A stretch of DNA of 64,000 nucleotides from NCBI GenBank assembly GCA_017554235.1, contig JAFZIV010000019.1, positions 1 to 64,000 of the forward strand. Reading direction: 5' to 3'. How positions within the stretch are numbered: the first letter of the stretch is position 1; each line of letters starts with the position of its first letter. The translations under genes and the position numbers were made by a program. The notes beneath the pieces are model-generated. The model was not told where the DNA came from. It did not search any database and worked only from the letters and a program-made list of their open reading frames with translations. This stretch comes from Selenomonadaceae bacterium. GTDB taxonomy: Bacteria; Bacillota; Negativicutes; Selenomonadales; Selenomonadaceae. Positions 1 through 7,774 of the stretch are shown here, piece by piece.

Positions 1-403
1 CCCCCGAGAATTGAACCATTCCTATCAAAGGAGTCTCATTAGTCATAATGCGCTGAATAATATCTGGCGAAGGAATTTCGTCTAAGTCCGAAATAAAAAT
101 TAAATCATCTGGCGAAGCATCTGTAAGCCCATAGACAATACTATTGCGCTGTTCATTTTCAAGCGTCCAATCTCCTGCACCTTTATAATCAAAATTCATA
201 CGCATAGGGATATGGCGAATTTTCGGAAGAAATTCTTTGAACTCTGAAATACGCTCACCAAATAAAAACGGTTTAGGAACATTATTTTGAGTTTTATCCG
301 CCTCGACAAGTACAAAGTAATCAACCATATCCCACAGTGACTTCAAGCGCAGTTCAAGCAACTCAAATTCGTTGTAAAAAGTAAAGCAATCGTAAACTTT
401 CAA
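1..403 (-). CDS. Glycosyltransferase family 17-like protein (3' end off window)
   Basis: The gene starts at a TTG (401-403) with the ribosome site AAGGAAGG just upstream, inside the end of the preceding gene, and runs off the left edge after about 134 codons. The visible N-terminus has the order typical of GT17 N-acetylglucosaminyltransferases: FYNEFELLELRLKSL, then VDYFVLVEAD, KPFLFGER, a WTLENEQRN block and the acidic FISDLDEIPSPD motif that corresponds to the nucleotide-sugar and metal site. In bacteria this family usually decorates surface polysaccharide. The acceptor cannot be told from the sequence. It is co-oriented with, and probably co-transcribed with, the small secreted protein gene upstream. 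Confidence 0.8.
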   Translation of the reverse strand, partial: MKVYDCFTFYNEFELLELRLKSLWDMVDYFVLVEADKTQNNVPKPFLFGERISEFKEFLPKIRHIPMRMNFDYKGAGDWTLENEQRNSIVYGLTDASPDDLIFISDLDEIPSPDIIQRIMTNETPLIGMVQFSG

Positions 404-418
404 ATTAAATCCTTCCTT

Positions 419-760
419 TTAGTAATTTCTTATAACCTGAACCATTTCCCATTCAATCGGCGTTTCATAGCGATTGGCAATGCCGCTAAGTCCTTCGTCA
501 GTTGAAAAGCGCATAACGTCACCGCGTGAATCGTACCAAAATTTATAATCAAGATAACGTACATTACCATTGTTGGTGTACATTTTCAGCGTAACATATG
601 TGGTACTTCCTCTACGGCTAATCGTCTCATCCATAACGTAGCATTCCCAACCCGTTGAAGGTGAAACTCCAACGTAAATATCTTCTGCTTCAACCTTCGT
701 GATACCCGCGCAGGTTACAACCAATCCTAAGACTAATCCCAAGAAAATTTTTTTCAACAT
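419..760 (-). CDS. Small secreted protein of unknown function
   Basis: About 113 residues. I chose the ATG at 760 because GGAGGAAC lies eight bases before it; an in-frame ATG 15 bases upstream has no such site. MLKK followed by a hydrophobic stretch (IFLGLVLGLVVTCAG) and a VEA-ED junction is a classic cleavable signal peptide, so the product is exported. The mature part (about 90 residues) is rich in Tyr, Thr and Trp, has one Cys and looks like a small beta-rich domain. I do not recognise a family. Its stop overlaps the ribosome site of the GT17 gene, which suggests one transcript. Confidence 0.65.
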   Translation of the reverse strand: MLKKIFLGLVLGLVVTCAGITKVEAEDIYVGVSPSTGWECYVMDETISRRGSTTYVTLKMYTNNGNVRYLDYKFWYDSRGDVMRFSTDEGLSGIANRYETPIEWEMVQVIRNY

Positions 761-783
761 TTTAAGTTCCTCCATTCTATTTA

Positions 784-822
784 AAAAATCGACGGTTAAG
801 AATAATTTTTCCTCAACCGTCG
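784..822 (-). terminator. Rho-independent terminator after purC
   Basis: Read on the minus strand, CGACGGTT pairs with AACCGTCG around a short AT-rich loop and is followed by ATTTTTT. It lies between the purC stop and the small secreted protein gene, so it separates the purine genes from the surface genes. Confidence 0.75.
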
Positions 823-835
823 ACCGTGAAAAAAT

Positions 836-1543
836 TTACATCGTCAAGCGATTAAGCATTTCCTTATACGCTTCTTCGACGCCGCCCATATCATGACGGA
901 AACGATCTTTGTCTAATTTTTCGTGCGTCGCCATATCCCAGAAACGACAATTATCAGGCGAAATTTCATCAGCCAAAACAATTCTGTCTTTTTCATCGCG
1001 TCCAAATTCCAGCTTGAAATCAATCAAATCAACATTCTTGGAGCGCAGATTATTTTTCAAAATCGTGTTGACGCAAAATGCAATATGTTCAATTTCGTCA
1101 AGTTCATGTACGCGAGCAATATCAACTGCCATAATGTGATAACGATTAAGCATCGGGTCGCCGAGATCATCACTTTTATAAAAATATTCCAATACAGGAA
1201 CTTTAAGCGGAGTGCCTTCTTCAAGACCGAGACGCTTTGCAAGACTTCCGGCGGCAACGTTGCGGACAACAACTTCCAACGAAATCATACGCAACATTTT
1301 TACAACCATTTCACGATCTGAAATCATGTCGATAAAATGACTGTCAATCCCGTTTGTCTTAAGAAGTTTGAAAAAGTACGTGCTGATTTTATTGTTAATA
1401 ATTCCCTTGTCCTGAATAAATCCGTGCTTTTCGCCGTTGCCTGCGGTAGCATCATCTTTGAAATAAACAATGCACTTGTCGGGCTCATCTGTGGCATACA
1501 TAATTTTTGCCTTGCCCTCGTAAATAACCTCGCCTTTTGTCAT
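836..1543 (-). CDS. purC: Phosphoribosylaminoimidazole-succinocarboxamide synthase
   Basis: SAICAR synthase condenses CAIR with aspartate using ATP, in the cytoplasm, as a middle step of purine synthesis. The 235-residue protein has normal length for the family. It starts with the beta strand GEVIYEGKAKIMYAT, has the ATP-site DDATAGNG segment, the EVVVRNVAAGSLAKR block and the SPDNCRFWD motif near the C-terminus. An AAGGAGG ribosome site precedes the ATG. It follows purE by 40 bases on the same strand; purE makes its substrate, so the two form a small operon. A terminator follows. Confidence 0.97.
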   Translation of the reverse strand: MTKGEVIYEGKAKIMYATDEPDKCIVYFKDDATAGNGEKHGFIQDKGIINNKISTYFFKLLKTNGIDSHFIDMISDREMVVKMLRMISLEVVVRNVAAGSLAKRLGLEEGTPLKVPVLEYFYKSDDLGDPMLNRYHIMAVDIARVHELDEIEHIAFCVNTILKNNLRSKNVDLIDFKLEFGRDEKDRIVLADEISPDNCRFWDMATHEKLDKDRFRHDMGGVEEAYKEMLNRLTM

Positions 1544-1582
1544 AAAAAAACCTCCTTAAAAAATCAATTTTTCTTCCGACTT

Positions 1583-2113
1583 TTAAAGATTGCATTCAGA
1601 TTGACATTTAAAACCTATAGTAGTTGCCGAAAGCGCGGTCTTAATATTTTCCGCCTTCTTTTCAACTTCCTTAGCCATATCTGCGCGGTAATCTTCAAGT
1701 TTTTTCTTAATGTCGTCGTTGGAAAGTGCAAGAATCTGCGCGGCAAAGATAGCGGCATTTTTCGCGCCGTTAATCGCCATTGTCGCAACAGGAATACCCG
1801 ACGGCATTTGCACCGTACTTAAAAGCGCGTCCATACCTTTCAAAGGCTCTGAATTAATCGGTATGCCAATTACAGGCTTGACGGTATACGACGCAACCAC
1901 GCCTGCTAAATGTGCTGCACAACCAGCCGCCGCTATGAAAACTTTCACGTCCTGCGCGTCACAATTTTTTACAAACTCTTGAACTTTATTCGGTGTACGA
2001 TGTGCCGACGCTACCGTTGCTTCGACTTCTACGCCAAAATCTTTCAGAAATTCGACAGCACTTTTCACAACGCCCCAATCGCTGTCACTGCCCATTATTA
2101 TTGCTACGTCCAA
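1583..2113 (-). CDS. purE: N5-carboxyaminoimidazole ribonucleotide mutase
   Basis: Class I PurE moves the carboxyl group of N5-CAIR to give CAIR, the substrate of the downstream purC. The GSDSDW motif near the N-terminus, SAHRTPNKV and the [15 protein letters not shown] segment are the hallmark substrate-binding loops. The start is a TTG at 2113, with GGAGGA about nine bases before it. The 176-residue product carries a C-terminal extension of about 15 residues, with two cysteines, that is not part of the usual PurE core. A consensus-like promoter lies 34 to 62 bases upstream. Confidence 0.96.
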   Translation of the reverse strand: MDVAIIMGSDSDWGVVKSAVEFLKDFGVEVEATVASAHRTPNKVQEFVKNCDAQDVKVFIAAAGCAAHLAGVVASYTVKPVIGIPINSEPLKGMDALLSTVQMPSGIPVATMAINGAKNAAIFAAQILALSNDDIKKKLEDYRADMAKEVEKKAENIKTALSATTIGFKCQSECNL

Positions 2114-2146
2114 CGGAAATTCCTCCTCAACGTTATTTTAATATGT

Positions 2147-2175
2147 AGTTTAGCAACTTAAATTATTCTAGTCAA
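2147..2175 (-). promoter_or_regulatory. Promoter of purE-purC
   Basis: On the minus strand TTGACT is separated by 17 bases from TAAACT, a good sigma-70/sigma-A fit, about 35 bases before the purE start. I see no PurR-type box or purine riboswitch in the short leader. Confidence 0.6.
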
Positions 2176-2209
2176 GCCAAAATTAACCGGCTCATTATGT
2201 AAAAACTTT

Positions 2210-3001
2210 TTAAACGTGAACGTCCAATTCGTAGCCGATGAGACTTGTAACGACTTTTGCAAGACCATTTTTATCTTTAGGTGTTACGGCATGTTCGGAA
2301 ATTTTTTCAACGATTTTTTCTTCGTCAGCAGGTGCTTTAAGCTTTTCAAGCAGTTCAGTTATTTTTTTTGAAGTCGTGAGAGCAAGCGGAACATTTTTAA
2401 GTTTTTCCTCTTCAGAAATAAATTCCAACATTTTAAAGCCGTCAACAAATTTCATTTCGGCATCCGCTATCATTAACGTAACTTGATTTTTGCGCAAAAT
2501 TTTCTGTGCGTCGATTTTTGAAAGTGCAATCCAAGATTCGTAGTCAAAATTTTTTTCAATCAAATCTTGTATCGCGTGCAACTCGTCGATATTTTTTCCG
2601 AGTAGCAACACGGTTTGTTCAGGAGTAAGTTCCTCAAACTTTTTCGTAACTCGATTAATTAAATCGGCGGGCATAAACGGTTTCTTGATATAATCTTTCA
2701 CGCCGAGCGAGTAAGCTTTTTTAAGATTGTCTATTCCGCTTGCCGCAGTCAACATCATAACCGCCGTATTTTTTAAATTTTCGTCGTCGCGAATTTCCTG
2801 CAACGTCTCAATCCCGTCAAAGTCCGGCATCAAAATATCAAGGAGGACGAGATTTACGCGCTCCTTACGCAAAATTTCAATCCCCTCACGCCCGTTATCA
2901 GCGCAAATCACGTGACATTTAACTTTCTTTTCCAAAATCATCTTAGCAATTTGTAAGTTCATATCGTCATCGTCAATTACCAAAACTACCTTTTCGCGCA
3001 T
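2210..3001 (-). CDS. Orphan response regulator with two receiver domains
   Basis: 263 residues when started at the ATG at 3001, which has GGGAGATG before it; an upstream in-frame start lacks a site. Residues 1-120 are a complete CheY-like receiver: acidic pocket DDDD, phospho-acceptor Asp in LVLLDILMPDFDG, Thr in MMLTAASG and Lys in YIKKPF. Residues 125-250 look like a second, decayed receiver (LMIADAEMKFVDGFKML, then LALTTSKKITELLEK) with Asp present but other pocket residues altered. No DNA-binding, GGDEF or HD output domain follows. It is probably a phosphorelay or protein-interaction module; no kinase lies nearby, so the partner is unknown. Confidence 0.8.
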   Translation of the reverse strand: MREKVVLVIDDDDMNLQIAKMILEKKVKCHVICADNGREGIEILRKERVNLVLLDILMPDFDGIETLQEIRDDENLKNTAVMMLTAASGIDNLKKAYSLGVKDYIKKPFMPADLINRVTKKFEELTPEQTVLLLGKNIDELHAIQDLIEKNFDYESWIALSKIDAQKILRKNQVTLMIADAEMKFVDGFKMLEFISEEEKLKNVPLALTTSKKITELLEKLKAPADEEKIVEKISEHAVTPKDKNGLAKVVTSLIGYELDVHV

Positions 3002-3094
3002 AAACTCATCTCCCAAAAAAATTTTTTCTTTATTATACAACGAATCAACTCAAAAACCAATTTACTTTTCAAAGATTCTAAAAAATTTTTTCTG

Positions 3095-3123
3095 TTGAAA
3101 TGATACAGTTAAAGTGATATACT
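3095..3123 (+). promoter_or_regulatory. Promoter of the hydroxyacid dehydrogenase gene
   Basis: TTGAAA, a spacer of exactly 17 bases, then TATACT, 28 bases upstream of the ATG at 3151. The predicted transcript starts around 3130, leaving a very short leader with an AGAAGG ribosome site. Confidence 0.7.
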
Positions 3124-3150
3124 GCGCGGCGTTAGAAAGAAGGTGAATTT

Positions 3151-4026
3151 ATGGCTACCTTGAAGAAAATAGGCTTCATCGGTACGGGTATAATGGGCGC
3201 GGCTATGGCTGGTCACCTTATGGACGCGGGCTTTGAAATCAGTGTTTACAACCGTACGAAGGCTAAGGCGCAAGAGTTAATTAATCGCGGCGCGAAATGG
3301 TGTGATACTGTCAGCGAATGCGCTAAAAATCAGGACATTGTTATTTCCATCGTCGGCTATCCTAAAGACGTTGAACAGATATATTTTGCAGAGGACGGCA
3401 TTATTAATTCCGCGCAGGTTGGTACTTATCTTGTTGATATGACGACTTCTTCACCGATTTTGGCGGAGAAAATTTTTACTGCCGCTAAAGAAAAAAATCT
3501 CCACGCCGTTGACGCTCCAGTTACAGGTGGCGATGTTGGCGCGAAGAATGCTACGCTTACTATTTTGGTCGGCGGCGAGGAAGAAGATTTTAACGCACTT
3601 AAGCCGGTCTTTGAAATTATTGGTAAAAATATTGTTTACGAAGGTAAAGCTGGTGCGGGACAGAAAACTAAAATTGCTAATCAAATTGCTATTGCAGGAA
3701 CTTTAGCCGGTGTCTGTGAGGCGTTCGCTTATGCTAAGGCGTCAGGGCTTGACGTTGAAAAAGTTTACTCGGCAATTTCTACCGGCGCGGCGTCAAGTTT
3801 TCAGATGACAGGCGTTGCTCGTCAAGGTCTCGACGGAAATGTTAAGCCCGGTTTTATGCTTAAACATTTGGCTAAAGATTTATCTATTGGCAACGAAACG
3901 GCGACTGCTTACGGTGCAACTTTGCCGATATTGTCAATGGTCTTGCACGAAGTCCGCAAAATGGAAGAATCAGGATTTGGCGCGGAAGGCACTCAAGCTT
4001 TACTGGCATATTACGGCGTTATCTGA
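3151..4026 (+). CDS. NAD(P)-dependent beta-hydroxyacid dehydrogenase (tartronate-semialdehyde reductase-like)
   Basis: 291 residues, the normal length for the 3-hydroxyisobutyrate dehydrogenase/GarR family. The Rossmann motif GFIGTGIMGAAMAGHL opens the protein. DAPVTGGDVGAKNATLTILV is the substrate-binding signature, and the Lys in GQKTKIANQ is the family catalytic lysine. These enzymes reduce 2-hydroxy-3-oxopropanoate or oxidise small beta-hydroxyacids. The sequence fits GarR/GlxR somewhat better than a valine-pathway enzyme, but the substrate is not certain. It stands alone behind its own promoter. Its 3' end overlaps the convergent GIY-YIG gene by 16 bases. Confidence 0.88.
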   Translation: MATLKKIGFIGTGIMGAAMAGHLMDAGFEISVYNRTKAKAQELINRGAKWCDTVSECAKNQDIVISIVGYPKDVEQIYFAEDGIINSAQVGTYLVDMTTSSPILAEKIFTAAKEKNLHAVDAPVTGGDVGAKNATLTILVGGEEEDFNALKPVFEIIGKNIVYEGKAGAGQKTKIANQIAIAGTLAGVCEAFAYAKASGLDVEKVYSAISTGAASSFQMTGVARQGLDGNVKPGFMLKHLAKDLSIGNETATAYGATLPILSMVLHEVRKMEESGFGAEGTQALLAYYGVI

Positions 4027-5036
4027 TTGTCGGCATTTTTCTGCGCGGTAACGGCAACAGCGGCGGCTTTTTCTTTTGCCCGTCTCGCCTTTTGTGCCGC
4101 GCTCATTTTAGCTCGCGTTTCTGCACTGAGATTTTCTTTTCTACGTGAAACAGACATTTTTGCGCGTGTCTCTGCACTACGCTTTTTTCCACGCATTTTT
4201 TCTTTTGTTTCTTCCGTATGCTTTTTTCCTTTGCGTGATTCTGACATTTTGGCGCGTGTCTCTTCGCTTAGGTGCTTGCCGTACAGAGGATGCTTTTCAC
4301 CTTTTTTAGTTGCTGAAAGTTTCGCGCGTGTTTCTTCTGAAGGAGTTTTTCCACGACGCGATGCGCTCATTTTTTCACGAGATTCTTGACTGGGCTTTCT
4401 ACCACGCATTTTCGCTTTCGCTTCTTCACTATGTTTTCTGCCTTTATTAGCTTTGCTGATTTTTTCCTTCGCCTCCTGTGTGTGGTGCTTACCGTAAAAA
4501 TGATTCTTTTCGCCTAACTGGGCTTTACGCATTTTTTCTTTAGCTTCTGCAGTATGCGGGACGCCCTTATTGGCAGGTGATTTTCCATAGTTAGGGCTTT
4601 TTTCGCCCTTCAGCTTTTCAGAAATTTTAGCTCTTGTTTCAGGCGAAGGACTTTTTCCTTTGTTTGGGGACGGAATCCCTTTGCGTGATTCACTAATTTT
4701 TTTGCGGGTATCTTCGCTCACTTCAGTGTGACCTATTCCGCCATGCGTTTTGTTGTAGCCTTTGGGATGTACGCAATCGAAATATTCAATCCAATACTTT
4801 TCGCGCTCATTAATATTTTCAGCAGAAATATTTTTTTCGACAATCCACCAGTCGCAATTTTCCCAGCCGACTTTTTGAAGTTCAATATCGACAAACTGTT
4901 TACCAATTTTATGCTCGCGGATACGATACTCTACTTTGCGGCGGCAAGTAACACCGACGTAGTACATATTTGTGATTTTGCACCAGACGGTGTAAACAGA
5001 GAATTGACAATCACAATTTTTTTTGTTATTATCCAC
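4011..5036 (-). CDS. Free-standing GIY-YIG nuclease-like protein with NUMOD3-type repeats
   Basis: Start chosen at the GTG at 5036, with GGGAG eight bases upstream; this gives 341 residues. The N-terminal 90 residues form a GIY-YIG domain: VYTVWCKITNMYYVGVT carries the (V)YTV..YVG pair, then an Arg in RIREHK and the catalytic-type Glu in NINEREKYWIEYF. The rest is about eleven copies of a basic 17-30-residue unit of the form S(E/A)ETRAKMSESRKG, often followed by GKxxPxYGK or NKG. These resemble NUMOD3 DNA-binding motifs of homing endonucleases such as the I-TevI/Seg group. Known relatives usually carry a few units, so eleven is unusual. The gene sits between two unrelated housekeeping genes, as a selfish insertion would. 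Confidence 0.75.
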   Translation of the reverse strand: MDNNKKNCDCQFSVYTVWCKITNMYYVGVTCRRKVEYRIREHKIGKQFVDIELQKVGWENCDWWIVEKNISAENINEREKYWIEYFDCVHPKGYNKTHGGIGHTEVSEDTRKKISESRKGIPSPNKGKSPSPETRAKISEKLKGEKSPNYGKSPANKGVPHTAEAKEKMRKAQLGEKNHFYGKHHTQEAKEKISKANKGRKHSEEAKAKMRGRKPSQESREKMSASRRGKTPSEETRAKLSATKKGEKHPLYGKHLSEETRAKMSESRKGKKHTEETKEKMRGKKRSAETRAKMSVSRRKENLSAETRAKMSAAQKARRAKEKAAAVAVTAQKNADNQITP

Positions 5037-5076
5037 GTGTAAAACTCCCTTCTGACTTTTATTGTGTTCAAGCTTA

Positions 5077-5105
5077 ATTGTACAGAAGGGATAAATTGTT
5101 GTCAA
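5077..5105 (-). promoter_or_regulatory. Strong promoter of the GIY-YIG gene with a split inverted repeat
   Basis: On the minus strand TTGACA-17 bases-TACAAT is close to the ideal promoter. One arm of an inverted repeat, CAGAAGGG (5083-5090), lies in the spacer and the matching arm CCCTTCTG (5047-5054) lies by the ribosome site. Because one arm is upstream of the expected transcript start, this is more likely a protein-binding operator than an RNA hairpin. Confidence 0.65.
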
Positions 5106-5140
5106 GATTTTTTATTTTTTGTTAGGAGATGTAAACTAAA

Positions 5141-5575
5141 GTGTTAGATGACTGGAAAAAATTCATCCTCCGTGGGAACATAATTGACATGTCGACAGGC
5201 GTGATAATCGGCGCGGCGTTTTCTAAGATAGTAGCATCTTTTACGTCCGACATTCTTATGCCGCCGCTTGGGCTTTTGTTAGGGCGTGTAGATTTTTCGA
5301 ATCTGTACATAAATCTTTCCAGTGTGGATTATGAATCATTTTCAGCGGCGAAGGAAGCGGGCGCACCCATTATTGCCTATGGTTCTTTCTTAAATGTTTG
5401 TTTGGACTTTTTAATTATGGCAACAGCTGTATTTATTTTGATAAAACAGGTAAGTCGCTTAATGCCGAAAGAAGCTCCGCCGAAAGAGCCGCGTAAATGC
5501 CCGTACTGCAAAGAAGTTGTTGCGGACGACGCGACGAAATGTTCGCATTGTGCATCAGATATTGAAGGAAAATAA
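5141..5575 (+). CDS. mscL: Large-conductance mechanosensitive channel with C-terminal zinc ribbon
   Basis: 144 residues, GTG start with TTAGGAG upstream. MscL opens under membrane tension to release solutes during osmotic downshock. The protein shows the amphipathic N-terminus WKKFILRGNIIDMSTGVIIG, TM1 with the pore-lining AAFSKIV, a periplasmic loop, and TM2 (YGSFLNVCLDFLIMATAVF). Instead of a plain cytoplasmic helix it ends in CPYCKEVVADDATKCSHC, a Cx2C-Cx2C zinc-ribbon. I recall similar tails in some Firmicute and archaeal MscL proteins. A terminator follows 30 bases after the stop. Confidence 0.95.
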   Translation: MLDDWKKFILRGNIIDMSTGVIIGAAFSKIVASFTSDILMPPLGLLLGRVDFSNLYINLSSVDYESFSAAKEAGAPIIAYGSFLNVCLDFLIMATAVFILIKQVSRLMPKEAPPKEPRKCPYCKEVVADDATKCSHCASDIEGK

Positions 5576-5606
5576 ATTTTTAATCTTAAGATAATCCGTA
5601 AATAAA

Positions 5607-5641
5607 AAGGACGCTCGACGAAAAATCAAGCGTTCTTTTTT
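5607..5641 (+). terminator. Terminator after mscL
   Basis: AAGGACGCT pairs with AGCGTTCTT (one G-U pair) across a 13-base loop and is followed by a run of T on the plus strand. Confidence 0.7.
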
Positions 5642-5650
5642 AATTGAAAA

Positions 5651-5762
5651 GTGGGAGGAGAGGCGCACAAGGACGTGCACCCGTCCGCACCCTGAATGTG
5701 ATGCGAAGGCTGCGGACATGTTTTCTTTGCTACTTTCTTTTGCGCCAAAAGAAAGTTGTTTA
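5651..5762 (+). repeat. Dispersed structured repeat, copy A
   Basis: About 112 bases that recur in inverted orientation at 7625-7736. The right-hand 40 bases are identical in both copies (TTTCTTTGCTACTTTC, then a palindromic TTTTGCGCCAAAAG core). The left arm (GAGGCGCACAAGGA.GTGC) is also conserved, while the middle diverges. The stretch from mscL to flagellin (5576-5896) holds only this repeat and two terminators; no gene is supported there. Confidence 0.75.
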
Positions 5763-5801
5763 AAATAAAAGAAAAATTTTTTCCAGTTGGCTTTTAGCAT
5801 T

Positions 5802-5831
5802 AAAAAAGACCGACAACACAAGCCGCCGGTC
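5802..5831 (-). terminator. Terminator after flagellin
   Basis: On the minus strand GACCG pairs with CGGTC around a GC-rich loop and is followed by TTTTTT, about 65 bases after the flagellin stop. A second small hairpin (GCCC-AATTAA-GGGC, 5837-5850) precedes it. Confidence 0.65.
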
Positions 5832-5896
5832 GAGTTGCCCAATTAAGGGCTATCGTTAATTAGAAATTTTTAATCCTTAGTTAAATTGCTGTTAAA

Positions 5897-7237
5897 TTAC
5901 TGGAGCAAGGACAATACCGCACTGGAATTTTGATTCGCTTGCGCCAACATAGATTGAGCCGCCTGCAACAGAACATTATTCTTCGTGTAGTTAGTCATTT
6001 CTTTAGCCATATCGGCATCTCTTATGGTGGATTCTGCAGCCGTTACATTTTCACTTGAAGTCGTCAAGTTGCTCGCCGTGTAATCAAGTCTTGCAGAAAT
6101 CGCACCTATAGTCGTCTGCTGATCAAGTGCTTTATTCAATGCGTTATCAAAGGCTGAAATTGCGGCATTTGCTGCCTCACGAGTAGTAATCTTAATCGTC
6201 GTGCCGTCTCTACCTTTAAGACCCAAAGCTTCAGACCTCATATCCATTAAGCCGACTTTAACTGCCTGATTCGCCGACGCGCCTACTTGGAAGGATACCG
6301 CACCGTCAGCCGTAGTATTCGCCGCGTAAATTGTCGTCTTAAATGCATCTAAAGCAGTATTCGTAGCCTTCTTGACATTACCTTCAGCGTCAGCAACACT
6401 TATCGACAAACCGGAAATCTGTCCCTCAAGTCCTTTATTTTTTGCCACGAACGTAAGTGCATTTTTACCATCTTTTGTCATAATCTTTTTGCCGGAAGGT
6501 GAATCACCTATAAGGGTATTTGTTGATACAGTGCTAGAAACAGCGAAAGCATCACTTGCCGTACTAGTTCCATTTTCTGCTTGGTTGAGCATAGTGTAAA
6601 TATCAGTAAGAGTCGCGTCTGATGATACCTTAGTCATCACACTTACATAAGTTTTACCGCCCTTGATGAAAGAAACAGTAACTCTATCGCCGCTGTTAAT
6701 TTCAAGATTTTCGCCGTTACGATTGGAAAGTTCGGTAAGTTTCGTACTCATATTGGTATCGGTGGAAAGGTTGCCGTTAGTCATATGTGTTGCAACTTCA
6801 GTACCTGATTGTGAACGAGAACCTTCGAGCAAATATTTGCCGTTAAAAGTAATTAAAGCGTTATCGTCGATTTGGTCAATAAGCTGATCGAGTTCCTTTT
6901 GAATAGTTGCGCGGTCGTCGTCTGTATTGGTATCGGACGCAGCGTCAATTGCCTTTTGCTTAAGGGTACGAAGAATGTCAACAGTTCTTTCGACAGCACC
7001 TTCAGCGTTTTTCATAAGGCTTGACGCGTTTTGAGAGTTTTGATTAGCTTGATCGAGAGAGCGAATCTGGACGCGCATGCGTTCAGAAATTGCGTAACCT
7101 GATGCATCATCCTTTGCGCTATTAATTTTGAGACCGCTTGCAACCTTCGAAAGACTATCCTGCAACTGGGTATTGTTGCCGTTGAGAGTAGAGAGGGTGC
7201 GAATCGCGCTCATGTTGTTTTTGACTACCATTGCCAT
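5897..7237 (-). CDS. fliC: Flagellin
   Basis: 446 residues from the ATG at 7237, which has AAGGAGG eight bases upstream. The N-terminal D0/D1 domain is typical (MSAIRTLSTLNGNNTQLQDS, SGLKINSAKDDASGYAISER, then the NQNSQNASSLMKNAEGA segment). The centre is a variable Thr/Ser/Ala-rich domain, and the C-terminus holds the matching D0 coiled coil (TIRDADMAKEMTNYTKNN...LAQANQNSSAVLSLLQ). The protein is exported by the flagellar type III system and polymerises into the filament. No chaperone, FliW/CsrA or other flagellar gene is adjacent. The gene sits alone between two inverted copies of a dispersed repeat. Confidence 0.97.
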   Translation of the reverse strand: MAMVVKNNMSAIRTLSTLNGNNTQLQDSLSKVASGLKINSAKDDASGYAISERMRVQIRSLDQANQNSQNASSLMKNAEGAVERTVDILRTLKQKAIDAASDTNTDDDRATIQKELDQLIDQIDDNALITFNGKYLLEGSRSQSGTEVATHMTNGNLSTDTNMSTKLTELSNRNGENLEINSGDRVTVSFIKGGKTYVSVMTKVSSDATLTDIYTMLNQAENGTSTASDAFAVSSTVSTNTLIGDSPSGKKIMTKDGKNALTFVAKNKGLEGQISGLSISVADAEGNVKKATNTALDAFKTTIYAANTTADGAVSFQVGASANQAVKVGLMDMRSEALGLKGRDGTTIKITTREAANAAISAFDNALNKALDQQTTIGAISARLDYTASNLTTSSENVTAAESTIRDADMAKEMTNYTKNNVLLQAAQSMLAQANQNSSAVLSLLQ

Positions 7238-7484
7238 TGTAGTTTCCTCCTTGGTTTTAATAAAAACGTTTTTATCCTTCTGACGGTATCCTTGCCGTCG
7301 TAGAAATAAGCATACACTTCGGCGGAGATTGACCGTCGCCAATTTCCTAACGTACCGTCACGCGTATAACGGACGACGCCGAAAGTTGCGTATTACCGTT
7401 CCGCAAAAACTCCGATCGAAATGAGCTATTTTTAAACTTTAATGTAATGTTTAATAATTTATCGAAGTTTAGACATAAATTCTT
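7238..7484 (-). promoter_or_regulatory. Long structured 5' leader of the flagellin mRNA
   Basis: If transcription starts from the promoter at 7491-7519, the flagellin mRNA has a leader of about 245 bases. It is more GC-rich than its surroundings and contains several pairing segments (for example CTTTCGGCG with CGCCGAAG) and several GGA triplets, including the ribosome site AAGGAGG. GGA in hairpins is the binding rule for CsrA, which controls flagellin translation in Bacillus. Regulation here is an inference. Confidence 0.4.
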
Positions 7485-7490
7485 AAGGCA

Positions 7491-7519
7491 ATTATAAATG
7501 TCGAAAGAAAAAAAATCAA
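7491..7519 (-). promoter_or_regulatory. Candidate flagellin promoter
   Basis: Minus strand TTGATT-17 bases-TATAAT. A weaker sigma-28-like pattern (TAAAGTTT followed by a CGAT element) occurs nearer the gene around 7413-7445, but its spacing is longer than usual. Which of the two is used cannot be decided by eye. Confidence 0.45.
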
Positions 7520-7624
7520 TCACTTAGAAAAAAAATTTTTAAGTCTCGTTGAAAAAATAATTTGGTTGTGATAACGTAGCTAGGGGCTGTTGGTAAAATT
7601 CAAGTTAAAAAAATTTTTATTTTT

Positions 7625-7736
7625 AAAACAACTTTCTTTTGGCGCAAAAGAAAGTAGCAAAGAAAACAGTCCGCTGAAATCGCATCCGGCGATTTGCGCG
7701 GACGGGCGCACATCCTTGTGCGCCTCTTCTCCTGAC
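7625..7736 (-). repeat. Dispersed structured repeat, copy B (inverted)
   Basis: Inverted copy of 5651-5762, with the same 40-base core at the outer side and the same GCGCACA..CTTGTGCGCC arm. The arm folds into GC-rich hairpins. The two copies bracket the flagellin gene and its leader. The remaining DNA from 7520 to 7774 is AT-rich and shows no gene. Confidence 0.75.
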
Positions 7737-7774
7737 TTTACCAACACGATATAAAAAATTTTGGAGGCGGTACG

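Noticed and set aside
5555-5842. A frame across the flagellin terminator
   Set aside because: It lies in repeat copy A and a terminator, without a ribosome site.
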